Under the pieces are notes generated by a model, which worked only from the letters and a program-made list of their open reading frames with translations, made no database searches and was not told the DNA's origin. DNA of 64,000 nucleotides from Aptenodytes patagonicus (Eukaryota > Chordata > Aves > Sphenisciformes > Spheniscidae), in NCBI RefSeq assembly GCF_965638725.1, contig NC_134958.1, positions 22,475,964 to 22,539,963 of the forward strand. The letters run 5' to 3'. How positions within the stretch are numbered: the first letter of the stretch is position 1; each line of letters begins with the position of its first letter. The position numbers and the translations under genes are program-made. This document shows positions 38,297-49,100 of this stretch, piece by piece.

Positions 38297-38327
38297 CTTC
38301 TCACGCGAACCTGGGCAATCGTTAACC
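38297..38327 (-). promoter_or_regulatory. Mirror XRE element, CYP1A5 side
   Basis: Reverse-complement counterpart of 35578-35608: minus-strand GGTTAA-CG-ATTGCCCA-G, then GTTCGCGTGAGAAG. It lies about 950 bp upstream of the candidate CYP1A5 TATA, almost the same distance as its twin from the CYP1A4 TATA. Confidence 0.65.
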
Positions 38328-39279
38328 TGAGCCTGGCTCTGCCGCTGGGCCAGAAGGTCCTGCCACCACCAGTCCTGGGGCACGGGGACCTGCCGGCTGA
38401 TTCCCCAGGGATGGAGAGGGCTGTGGCCACGGATGCCTTGCTGCAAACACATCCCCTCGCTGCTGGAAGCAGCCGGAGCCTGCAGCTCCCAGCACCACCG
38501 GAGTGGCCACGGAGGTGACAGCCCTCTCTGTGTGCCGGAAACAGTCTGGTCAGCCCAGGAAAGGTCTTTGGGGGAAATGCTGGCACCCACATCCCACGGG
38601 GCAGCGATGCCGAGAGCGTGTCCTCCATCCTCCCCAGGGCAGGGCTTAGGGACCCCCTTCTGCCTCCTTGTCCTGGGGACCCCCTTCTGCCTCCCCGTCC
38701 CAGGCTCTAGGGCAGGCACGTGCCCTGGGCAGGAGGACAAGTCGCCATTCATCCCACAGAGCCTGTTGGAGCTGAGGAAATATCTTCCCCGGCTTCTTGG
38801 GCTGCCTCCAGCCAAGCTCGGCCCCATTTGTTAATGGGTAGCTATTCCCCAGGGCTTTCGTGCTGTGACCCCCCGGAGATAAGCACCTGGCCGTGTGACG
38901 ACGGGAGCACATACAAAGCCGTGGCCTTCCCGGCAGCAGGAGAAGAAGGTCCAGGCAGCAGAAGAGGATCCCCTCTGCTCCCCAGGACAGGCAGCTGCCA
39001 GACACCCTCTGCCTATCTTTGCTGGGAGCCACGGGCAGTAAAACCAGCCCTGTCTATCGCAAGGACCTGCAGGTAGGAGACAACGTGTGTGTGTTTGAAC
39101 ATGGATATAGGACCGGGAAGGTCATATTTGGGTCTGAAGGAGAAATTCATGCACCAGCCTCTCCCCTCCCTCCCCTGCCCACCCAGCGAGCCGTGCGTTC
39201 CTGCAGGGCAGCCCCGTGGCATTCCCGCTCCCCGTGCCTCCACGCACTGGTGGCCACCCAGCAGATCCAGCCTCCCGGC

Positions 39280-39285
39280 TATAAA
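39280..39285 (+). promoter_or_regulatory. Candidate CYP1A5 TATA box
   Basis: GGCTATAAATCC, with a CACGC core about 35 bp upstream (39241-39245). Its distance from the mirror element matches the CYP1A4 side. Against it, no strong splice donor follows before the exon 2 acceptor at 39699. A better donor (CTGCAG|GTAGGA at 39071) lies upstream of it, so exon 1 of CYP1A5 is unresolved. Confidence 0.4.
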
Positions 39286-39708
39286 TCCTCACAGCTTTGG
39301 TGGACATGGGGCCAGCTTCATTGAGGAGTTGCTGTTCCTCTCCTCCTGCCTCCCGGCGCTTTTTTAAGCTGCAGTTTTCTGTGCCTCGTTGCAAACAGAC
39401 CGTCTTCCCTGAGCAGGAGCCATGGCTGTGCCAACGGGTGCTGGGCTATTCTGCAGGGGAAAGGGTGCCCTCAGAGGTTTCAGGGGGGGCAAGGTCCCCC
39501 TTAAGCGACGGGTGTGTTTGGAGTCTTTATAGGTCTCCAACTTTTGTCCCTTGAAAGCCCCAAAGTGCTGCACAGGCAGCTCCATCACCCTGAACTCTTT
39601 AAGGGCACTTGGTGCCCTTTCTCACCGTCAGGAACATCTGCGGGACTCAACCTCTCGCTAATCCTGGCTCTTCGCCACGGTTCTGGTTAACTCCCTTAGG
39701 GTTCCTAC

Positions 39709-42700
39709 ATGCCAGCAGCGATGAAGGCTGCGATATCGCTGGTGGGAAGCCAAGGCGTTGTCTCGGCCACCGAGGTCCTCCTCGCGGCCGCCATCTTCTG
39801 CCTCGTCTTCCTGCTCATCCAGTCCCTCCGGCAGCACGTGCCCAAGGGGCTGAAGAACCCCCCAGGACCCAGAGGCTACCCCATCCTCGGCAACGTGCTG
39901 GAGCTGAGGAAGGACACGCACCTGGTCCTGACCAGGCTGAGCCAGAAGTATGGGGACGTGATGGAGATCAGGATCGGCACCCGGCCCGTCCTGGTGCTGA
40001 GCGGGCTGGACACCATCAGGCAAGCATTGGTGAAGCAAGGAGAAGACTTCATGGGGCGCCCTGACCTCCACAGCTTCCGCCATGTTGTGGATGGCCAGAG
40101 CCTGGCCTTCAGCCCCGACCCAGGGGAGGTGTGGAAAGCCCGCAGAAAGCTGGCCCAGAACGCCCTGAAGACCTTCTCCATCGCCCCCAGCCCCACCTCC
40201 TCTTCCACCTGCCTCCTGGAGGAACACGTCTCCAAGGAGGCCGACTACCTGGTCACCAAGTTCCTGCAGCTGATGGATGAGGAGAAGAGCTTTGACCCTT
40301 ACCGGTACCTGGTGGTCTCTGTGGCCAACGTCATCTGTGCCATGTGCTTTGGCAAGCGTTACGACCACAACGACCAAGAGCTGCTCAATATAGTGAATGT
40401 AAGTGACCAGTTTGGGGACGTGGCTGCTGCTGGCAACCCCGCTGACTTCATCCCCGTGCTCCAGTATCTTCCCAGCCGCACCATGAGTTTATTTAAAGAT
40501 TTCAACAAGCGATTCCTCCATTTCCTGCAGAAGATTGTCAAAGAGCACTACAAGACCTATGACAAGGTAAGAGCTTGCAGGACCCTCCCCTGCACCAGAG
40601 ATGCGTCCCCGCTCTTTGCCCCTCTCTGCGAGCGAGTTGTTTTTCTTCTTGCAGCCAAGCATCAATGGACATCTATGTTCTTGCAGGTATTGCTGCATTT
40701 AGCAAGTCCAGCCGTAGTCTCACTCACCTGTAGTCTCTCCATGTGCAGTCCTCCTTCTCCTCCACGGCCCTGTGCGATAGGGCCAGTCTGTTGGTTGAAC
40801 ATCCGATCTGTGCCTCAGGTTCCCTGGAGAACCATCTCCTCGTTTTCATAGGTTGCAAAAGCAGTAGGGACCATGGGGGCTGAAAGGTGATGTTCTCCAG
40901 AGCTCGTATGACCCTGGGCTCCCCCAGCATCAGGTTGTTGCTCAGTAACACCCATTCCTCTGCTGGTTCTGCTGCCATGACTTGTCTTCTCTTCCTCTCA
41001 GAACAACATCCGAGACATCACTGACTCCCTCATTGAGCAGTGCCTGGAGAAAAAAATGGAAGCAAATACTGCCACGCAGATCCCTAAGGAGAAGATCGTC
41101 AACCTTGTGAATGACCTCTTTGGAGCAGGTATCTTTTCCCCCTGGTCCCTCAGCTACTGCAGATTTTCTCAGCCTCCTCATGTTACAGCTCTGTCTGACC
41201 CATCTTTGTCCAACACCGGGCAGCCAGTTTGGGTCTAAGCACTCGTTCTCCTGCTCGCTGGTCTTCCTGGTCCTACCAGGGACACCCCTAGAGACCAGCA
41301 TGGGACATTAGTTCTGGAAAGAGGCTTCAGGGAACAGTGAAGGGCACGGCTTATAGCTCAGTCAAGCTGCACAAGCCAGGGTGGCTTTTCCTGGTTGAAG
41401 GAGATGACTATTGACTGATTCGTCTTTGAGTTACCCTGCGGAAACTCCCCCGATTCCAGAGAAGTTATACAAACCTGACATAACCCAAGGGTGAATCAGG
41501 ATGAATGACAGCAGAATATTTTAGTAAAGGTTTCTCCGACAGGATAGAAACCCAAGTCTCACTGTGCGCCCAGGATGTCCGCTGCCTTCTTAGCCATCCA
41601 AGACTGCTCCATGTGATGGTTAGGCAGCAAGCCAAGGCACGTGCTCTGCGTGTTGTAGACCTCATCTACATGCTTTCCTCTTTGACCAGCTTTTGACACC
41701 GTGACGACTGCCTTATCCTGGAGCCTCATGTATCTCGTGACGCACCCCGACATCCAGAAGAGGATCCAGGAAGAACTAGGTGAGTCCATGAACCTGCTTC
41801 CTCCGGGGCCAAAACCTCTCTGGTGAGGGCTGACCCCAGCCCGCTCCCTCCTCTCGACCTCCCGCAGACCAGACCATCGGCCAGGAGAGGAGACCAAGGC
41901 TGTCGGACCGAGGCACGCTGCCCTACACAGAAGCTTTTATCCTGGAGATGTTCAGGCACTCCTCCTTCCTACCCTTCACCATCCCGCACAGGCAAGTGCT
42001 GGGGTTGCAAAAGAGGTGGAGGGACAAGGTGGACTTGGGGCATCTTGTTACAGCCGCGCCGGCAGCGGTGCGGTGAGAAGCAGGGAGATTATTATCGGCT
42101 TGTAGAATGATGGCTTCTTCATGGACACGGGGAGCTCACAGCTCTTGTGCAGGGCAATGTGGGAGCTCCCAAAGAGCAATCCTTGCCTTCTGTTGACTTC
42201 ACTGAAGATACTCCACCCAGCTCAGGTAGGGGTTGCCCAATCCAGCTCACAGACAATGCAACTGCCCCGCATAAAGCCCTCTCTTTGGGCCACGTCCTTA
42301 CTTCAGCAGCAGCAGGAGCAAACTAATAGTCCCCTGAGGATGCAGAAGAGCCTTTTTGCTTCCCAAACTCTCACAGTCGTTTCTCTCTCCAGCACGACCA
42401 GGGACACGGTGCTGAACGGCTACTACGTCCCAAAGGACCGCTGCGTGTTTGTCAATCAGTGGCAAGTGAATCATGACGAGTAAGTACCTTCAGAGGCAGA
42501 AAGCCTCCTGCAGCGACATGCAGGCCCCTTCCTGCACAGTTATCTTCCTGGGCAAGCGTGGGGTCAACCTGCTTTAAGAGAAAAGGGAGCAGGTGAGGTA
42601 TCTACTAAATTCAGGGATATTCTTACTGACAGCTCCCCCTGATCCCTCTGAGCGACCGCCTTCCAGTGTCCTCCTGTACACCCGCGGCCAGGAGACACCA

Positions 42701-43035
42701 TCTCAGCATCTGATGTTTTCCCTTCCAGGAAACTTTGGAAGGATCCACTGACCTTCAACCCAGAGCGTTTCCTGAATGCCGAAGGGACCGAAGTGAACAA
42801 AGTGGATGGGGAGAAGGTGCTGGTTTTCGGCCTGGGGAAAAGGAAGTGCATTGGGGAACCCATTGCCAGGTGGCAGGTCTTCCTTTTCCTGTCTACCCTG
42901 CTCCAGCAGCTGGAGTTCAGTGTCTGCAATGGCAAGAAAGTGGACATGACGCCGCTCTATGGACTGTCCCTGAAGCACAAAAGGTGTGAGCACTTCCAGG
43001 TCAAGCAGCGCTTCCCCGTGAAGAGCATCAGCTGA
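39709..43035 (+). CDS. CYP1A5: CYP1A5 (CYP1A2-like), aryl-hydrocarbon-inducible cytochrome P450
   Basis: Microsomal P450, the CYP1A2 counterpart; birds use it for planar aromatics and uroporphyrinogen oxidation. Coding exons: 39709-40566, 41002-41128, 41690-41779, 41868-41991, 42393-42479 and 42729-43035 (1593 nt, 530 aa), the same exon sizes as CYP1A4. Seen: membrane anchor, PPGP at 51-54, K-helix EMFR, and heme loop [10 protein letters not shown] with Cys469. SRS1 differs from CYP1A4 (RHVVDGQS against QYISNGQS), as do residues 197-199 and 227-237 (SRS2 area). Two oddities: intron 5 begins with GC (CACAG|GCAAGT), and the I-helix reads AAFDT, with Ala at 329 instead of the usual Gly. It adjoins CSK on the plus strand, as CYP1A2 does in human. 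The acceptor for exon 2 is at 39698-39699, nine nt before the ATG. Confidence 0.93.
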
Positions 43036-43160
43036 GCGGTGGGCTCATCCATTGCCCAGACATCGCCAGGGGGCAAAGACCTGGGTGTCCTTGTAGCAAA
43101 GCTGGGTCTGGTACAACTTTATGGGATGATATAATAAACTGAAGCCATTGAAACTCCTGT
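43036..43160 (+). terminator. CYP1A5 3'UTR with poly(A) signal
   Basis: AATAAA at 43133-43138, about 100 nt after the stop codon, gives a very short 3'UTR. Cleavage is inferred some 15-25 nt downstream. Confidence 0.7.
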
Positions 43161-46100
43161 CTTACCTTGTTCGCTTTGCAGCATTGCTTGCCTTTTTCAA
43201 TTTCCAGCATTTCTAGCGTTGGATATTCCATCAGATGTTGGATATTCCATCACCTCTGGTCTTATTACCACAAAGCACATTTATGGGGGGTGTGAACTGT
43301 CTTTTGCTAGAGGGAAAGGGAACGTGCCCAAAACCAGATCATCTGAATACCATCGTATTCTTTTAGAATCGCTCTTTGATAGCTGAAGGACAGCCAACCC
43401 ATGCCATATTCCCACGGCCCCCGTCGATGTTGAAGATCTTGGCTGAAGTGATGCCCAAAGCTTGGGTGGAGATGAGGATGATGTTGTTGAGGTCCAGCCA
43501 GTATCACCATTTCCGGACTAATCAGGGGACAAATTTTCACTGATTGAAATTTACCTTCACTGTAGATGTGTCTGCAGGGAAAAAAACCTTGGAAATCTTG
43601 GAAAGACGCTGATACTTCTCCAAGCCCTGTAAGAACAGCCTGTTCCTTTGCTTCTACGCTATGTTTTTAATTGCCTAGCTGACTTGTCATGTCACTCTAA
43701 GATCCCGTTCAGGAGAGGTTTATCTTTGTCCATAGAGGAGCTCAAAGCACTTTAGTGCCTCTTTGGGAATCTATCAGGGGTTCTCCTGCTGCTCAGGTTA
43801 CTTTCTTCAGAAAAATGAGAGGGATCCTTCAAATGAACTGAGCTGGATGAAAGCCTACCTGGAGGGACCAGTGTGTTGGAGGACTTCGGCCACCTTAAGC
43901 CTCATTCACCATAGTCCCTGCTGGCCCTGAAGGACACAAAGAAGGACACCTTTACCCCGTCACTGTAGTCACCAGGTGTTTCTATGCTGGGCCAGTGATG
44001 GCTGTGAAAGGTTTGCGTCTTACCATGACTGCGATGGCTGTCGGTCCCACCGTGCACCTGGCACGAGTTTTGCAGTCCACCTGGGGTGAGAAGGTCCACC
44101 AAGCCCAACAGGCAGTCCCTTGCTATTGAGAAAGTCAAGCTGCTGGTATTCTGGGCTAGAGCAAGGGTGTTTTCACAACGGGGCAGAGAAGGAGAACAGG
44201 ACTTTCTCCAACTCAAACCCAAGAGTTTACATTGGCTGCCAGTCAACCCATGCCAGCAGAGCTGGATGCCGCCTTTTCTTCAACTTGCACGCAAAGACAT
44301 CTTAGCCAACCCAGCACCTGGCAAGCAATGATACGGGAACAAGCAGAACCATCCGGTGCAACACGCACTGCTCTTGAATCTGTTCCCATGGGTGGCATCT
44401 GCTCAGCCATAGCCCCAGACCCTGACCAATGAGAGCTCCTTTCAGGTCCGGATACCAATCACTCATCATGCATTGCACAAAAACTTCCAAGAAGAGAGAG
44501 AAACGAAAGAGCGTGTTGGGGAAGAAAATGGGGAAGCCGATTGCCCAAGACCTCAGGGAGATTCCAGCTAGAGCAGGGAGGTGTTCAGACCTGCTAAACA
44601 AGCCTGAATGAAAAGGAGTAACTCTGTATGTCCAGGTCCTGCCTGGTCACCAATTTGTGATGAAACATTGAGACGATACAGCCTCAGACCCACCTGAGTT
44701 CACCGAACCAGCCTGAGCAGCCTCACTCCATGTCATACCAGCTTTGTCTTCACCACTCAGTGTCATAATCCCAATATTGCAGGAAAAGCAAGGGTGAGGA
44801 CCAGGAGGTCCAAACCGTGGTTTGAGTTGCAGGCTATCAGAAGCCTTGGAGGAAAAGTGGAAGGATGGTTTAGGACAACCCATGAGGTCCATCAGCCAAA
44901 TAACATCTCCCCTACCTATGACAAGGGCCATAGGTCAAGGCAACAGAGTCACGAACCGCCTTTCCACAAGGGACATCCCAAAGCTGGCATTCATCTACTG
45001 CAGGGGAAGGTGGGATCATCCTGGACGTGGATCTGGGTCTCTCAGTGCCTAACCTGGTGATTCAGAAGAGCACCAAGACCGCCAGGGACTCAGCGACAGC
45101 GTGTCACGCCATCCCTGTGGGGTGGAGAAGCTCTCATGGACTTGGCCCGGTGACTCCAGCTGCAGTGGGAACACGCGATGCTGATGCTGGTGTCGGACCA
45201 GAGGCCCGTTTGCTGGAGCTGTTGCGTGACTCTCTTGCCCGAAGGCTGGCTGTGTTTGCTGATAAGGCCCGCAATAAGCAAGGGCACGTATAAAGAAAGA
45301 ACAGTGGGAATTTTTTTTCCCCTTTGGAGATGAGTGTTTTATAGCCCCGGGGCAGATAAGCAGATTAATATTAACATTACTGAGGTGAAACGGCCCCTTG
45401 CTGGCGGAAGGTCTCCCCGAGATGCATTTATCGAGGGCTGATTGCCTCCCCTGGGGACACTGCTGCCAGTCTCCATCGGGTACAGCCTGGAGACCAGAGA
45501 CCTGGGAGAAAAAGTCACCCCAGTGTCAGGATGGAGAAGGGGAAGGGAAGAGGCTTGAGGGGAGAGAAATGGGCAGGCGGTTATCCTTCCCCACGCAGCC
45601 CTTCTTTTCATGGTGTCGGAGGCCAAACGCCCTACTTTAGAAAGCCCCATCTTCATTTGGCACCTCTCCCTCCTCCTGATGCCAATGGAGACGTCCCATG
45701 CAGCTGCGGAAGACCTTTCCGGGCAGCTTGCACAGGCAGGAGGACACCCTGAGACCTTGGTCTGATGTCCCCGCATGCACACGTCTACTTGGACATCCTG
45801 GCCCGTGACCCCAGGTGAGGTCCCACTTTTTCTTGCTGGGGATGCTGCAATCAAACTGTCCCTTCAACCCCAGCCACCCCGATCCCAAGCCCAGGCATCC
45901 CGCCTGCTCCTGGACAATACGGTTGGAACATCAAAGCTGAGCAGGCTCCTTCACCAGATGTTTTCTCTGCCGGGCGTCTTGGCAACCCCCAGCACGCAGG
46001 AAGGAGAGCAGCGAGCATGGCCCGAGCATCAAACGAGGCACCCCATCTCTGCACTGCTCTGTGCCCTGGAGCGGAGCTGCACCCCCGGATACCCCACCCA

Positions 46101-49100
46101 GTCAGGGACCCTCTGCGAGGAAGGGACAGGGGCAGCCTGCTCCCTTTGGGCGTGCAGGATCTCAGCTCCTCACCTCCTCCTCTTCCCCGTTGCCTCCCGA
46201 TAAACAAATCCATCGATCATTGTCACGAAAGCCCCGATTGCTCACAGTAGGTAAGGGACTCCAGCTCCCCTATCTTTGTCTGTCCCCTAACGATCTTCCT
46301 CAATTAAGCCCGCCAATTACTCCCCAGGTAGCTTGCAAGTGCCGTGATTTCGTTACTGGAACCGGGGCAGTGATAAGCCAGGGGAGCTTTTATAACCCCA
46401 CGGCCAATTGCTTTTATTGTTGGTTTTAAAATGAGTCAGCAGACCAGCCATGGCAGCTGGGCTCCAGCTCCGCTTCCAAAGGGGGGGACTCTCCCAGGTC
46501 CCTCATTCCCGTCGGGAAAGGTCCAGGCAGCCACACACCTTCTCCCTCGAGCCGAGACACCTGCATGGTGCCGGAATTCGGGGTGGTGGCATCTCCTCGC
46601 CAGGAAAGCCTGTACCCAGCCCCAAAACGGGATAGAGGAATCACTTGTGGCTCTTCCTCCTGGATGGAAGGGAGAGGGGAGCTGCTCCAACACTTAATGA
46701 CCCTCCTCGTTAAAAGCACATCCTGTATTTCTAACTTCTTTCCTTTGGCTGTTTGTTTATTCTCCCGTGAGATCTGTCATTGGGAATCATCTCCCCACGG
46801 GGATTAACTCTTGGGTGTCTCCCTTTTGCTGCTTGTCCCCAACACTGGTGACAGTCCCTGGACATCAAAAATATCGTCTCTTCATGCCCTAGAGCTTAAA
46901 ATAAAGCTCCGAATCGCACCTTAAACTCTGTATTTCTGAGCCATGCATGCTTTCTTTCTGCCAGTGGTTTTGGGGACACCTCCCTCTGAGCTGGTGGCAG
47001 CTGATCCTCCAAGCGTGGTGGGCTTTGCCCCAGCGTTCCGCTTGCCCCGCTGCACTGCCAGGCCTTGGAAGCTCCTTCCCATGGAGAAGGAAACCCCCAA
47101 ACACCACCTTTCTCCTTGCAGCTCCACTTCTGGGACAAAGCCAAGCTCCCCCGTGCCTTGAACCCCAGGAGCAGCCGCCTCACAGCGGGGATAATGGCTG
47201 GTTTCTGCCTTTTGGGGGAGCAAATCTCTGCTTAGCCTCCAAGGCTGAGCAGCTTCTGGGGTGCTGGAGCTGGTGGGACCTTCCTCTGGTGAATTTTCCT
47301 TCTGCAGTGGGGTGGAGAAGATGCTGGTCCTCTGCTAGACCTGTGGATGGAGGAGAGCTCAAGACGACAAGAGCTGGACACGTTAAACCTGGTAAGTGGC
47401 TCTGCCCCTATTTTGTGAGGGCTCCCAAATCAGTACGAACCTTTCTTCCTCCTCTCACCCTTCAACTCCATCTTCCCTCTGGAAAGGAGAGAGTGTTTGG
47501 GCTGATCGATTGCCCCGTGTCGTTAGAGGTACAAGGTACCTGTTAATCAGAGAACATGAAAGCCGGTAAGGATGGAGTTTGTCCCCGGGTTAAGAAGGGA
47601 ACAACGGAGATGCAGAGATAACCGCTCCCCGCACGCAAAGTGCTGCTGGAGAAAAGCTCCATGCTCCCGGGAATGGCCTCAAACCTGGCTGTCCCCCCAC
47701 CCTGGCACGGCTATGGGCATGATTTTCCATGGGGGGAATGAAAAGAAGGGAGAGATGGGGAGCAGCCCCGGAGACACGTCCCCGCAGAGCTGGGGGCCGC
47801 CAGGTCCCGCAAGCACTGGCAGCGTGAGCCAAAAGCCTGCGGGATTTCGGGTGCTCAGCCTCGGCAGCAGGATGCGGGCTGGACAGCCAGGATGCAGCCA
47901 GGGCTGGCAGTCACCTGTATGTCCCCAAAGCTGGTGCTGGGTCTGCCAGTGGCAGGGTAGCACCGGCTACCGCAGAGCAAGGGTAAGATCTGGGGGGGGT
48001 CACGCAGGGGGACGGGCTCTCATCTCCCCCCATAGCCCCCCCACTAATTGGCTCTATAATAAGGGGTCCCAGTCAACCGCTCTGGTCTCGTGCCCCTGTA
48101 ATCAGCTCCCTGAACCCCATCAGGGTAGGTAAAGCAGGGCTGGTGCTGACCCCCCTGGCGCTGGGGGGGGGGGGGGGCGGACACAGGCAGAGCGGGGGGC
48201 CCAGCGTGATCCCACACTGGAGGGCGAAAAGCCACCCGCCGAGAGGCAGCGTCCCCAGCCTGCTCCCCCTCTGCTTTAATTAAAACCACCCTGGAAACGA
48301 GGGCTCCCCAGCAGAGGCTTTGAAATGAGGCTGCCCTCTGCACCCAAGAGGTTTTTCGGGGCTGGCACGGGGTGGGGGGAGAAGCCCCCTGAGAGTCAGG
48401 GCCGGCTGCCAGCACTGTGGGGTGGGGGTGGAGGGCGGGATCCTAATTCACTTTGGCGCTTCCGAAGCACTTTGTCCCCTCTCGCTGGGGTTTGGGACAT
48501 GAACGCCCTCCCGTGGCATCTGTCACACCAGCTCCATGAGTGCCTTTCGCTGCTGAGCACGGAGGAGCGAGGGGTTTTACCCCTGCTGGGAGTTTCTGGG
48601 GGGAGGCACATTTGGGGAGGGGGATCTATAGGGGACCAACCCCCCTGCAGAGCATCCCATGTCCCCCATCGCCCCTGTAGCTCTGGGAGCCGCAGAACCA
48701 GCCAAACCTGGTTTCCTTCGGGGTTTTTTCACCTCGAAGATGAATTCTCCAGGGTCGAACGAGCTGGGAGCTTTTACGCCAGCTTTCCTCTGTTCCCAGC
48801 CACCGCCTGCGGATTCTCCGCTGTCTAGTACATCCAAGGCAGCAACCCTCACCTTTCCCTGCCTGCCACTTCTCACCCAGCCTGCACTGCCGGAACCCTT
48901 CGGAGGCACCAAACCTGCTGCCCAAGAGGGACTAAAACCAGCCAGGGGACGCAGAGAAGGGACAGATCGACAGGGCGGGAGATCGCCCATACTTTGCTCC
49001 CTTAAGCAAAAGAATATCGCCCGGTCAGGATTTCATTCTCAGCTCCTCCTTGGCCACAACACGCTCTGTTGCATTTGTTTTCCCCCCCCCTTCCTATTAT

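Larger units (their letters stand above)
34651..39279. other. Head-to-head CYP1A4/CYP1A5 regulatory interval
   Basis: Shared upstream region of the two divergent CYP1A genes. The left 1.5 kb is CpG-rich with C and G runs. The middle (about 36.67-37.1 kb) is alternating purine-pyrimidine (CA/TG/CG) DNA. The right part is AT-richer near 37.86-38.0 kb. Many GCGTG XRE cores occur; the best supported are listed separately. The long open frames here (for example 34802-36430) follow from GC composition and have no recognisable protein. Confidence 0.8.

Noticed and set aside
39072-39699. CYP1A5 exon 1 ending at the GTAGGA donor at 39071
   Set aside because: The donor is good, but no TATA lies upstream of it. 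The TATA at 39280 fits the mirrored spacing but lacks a strong donor. Neither is firm enough to annotate as an exon.
39658-40377. 239-codon antisense frame opposite CYP1A5 exon 2, and its equivalent opposite CYP1A4 exon 2 (32525-33202)
   Set aside because: These are shadows of the GC-rich third positions of the P450 exons, seen in both paralogues because the exons are converted copies.
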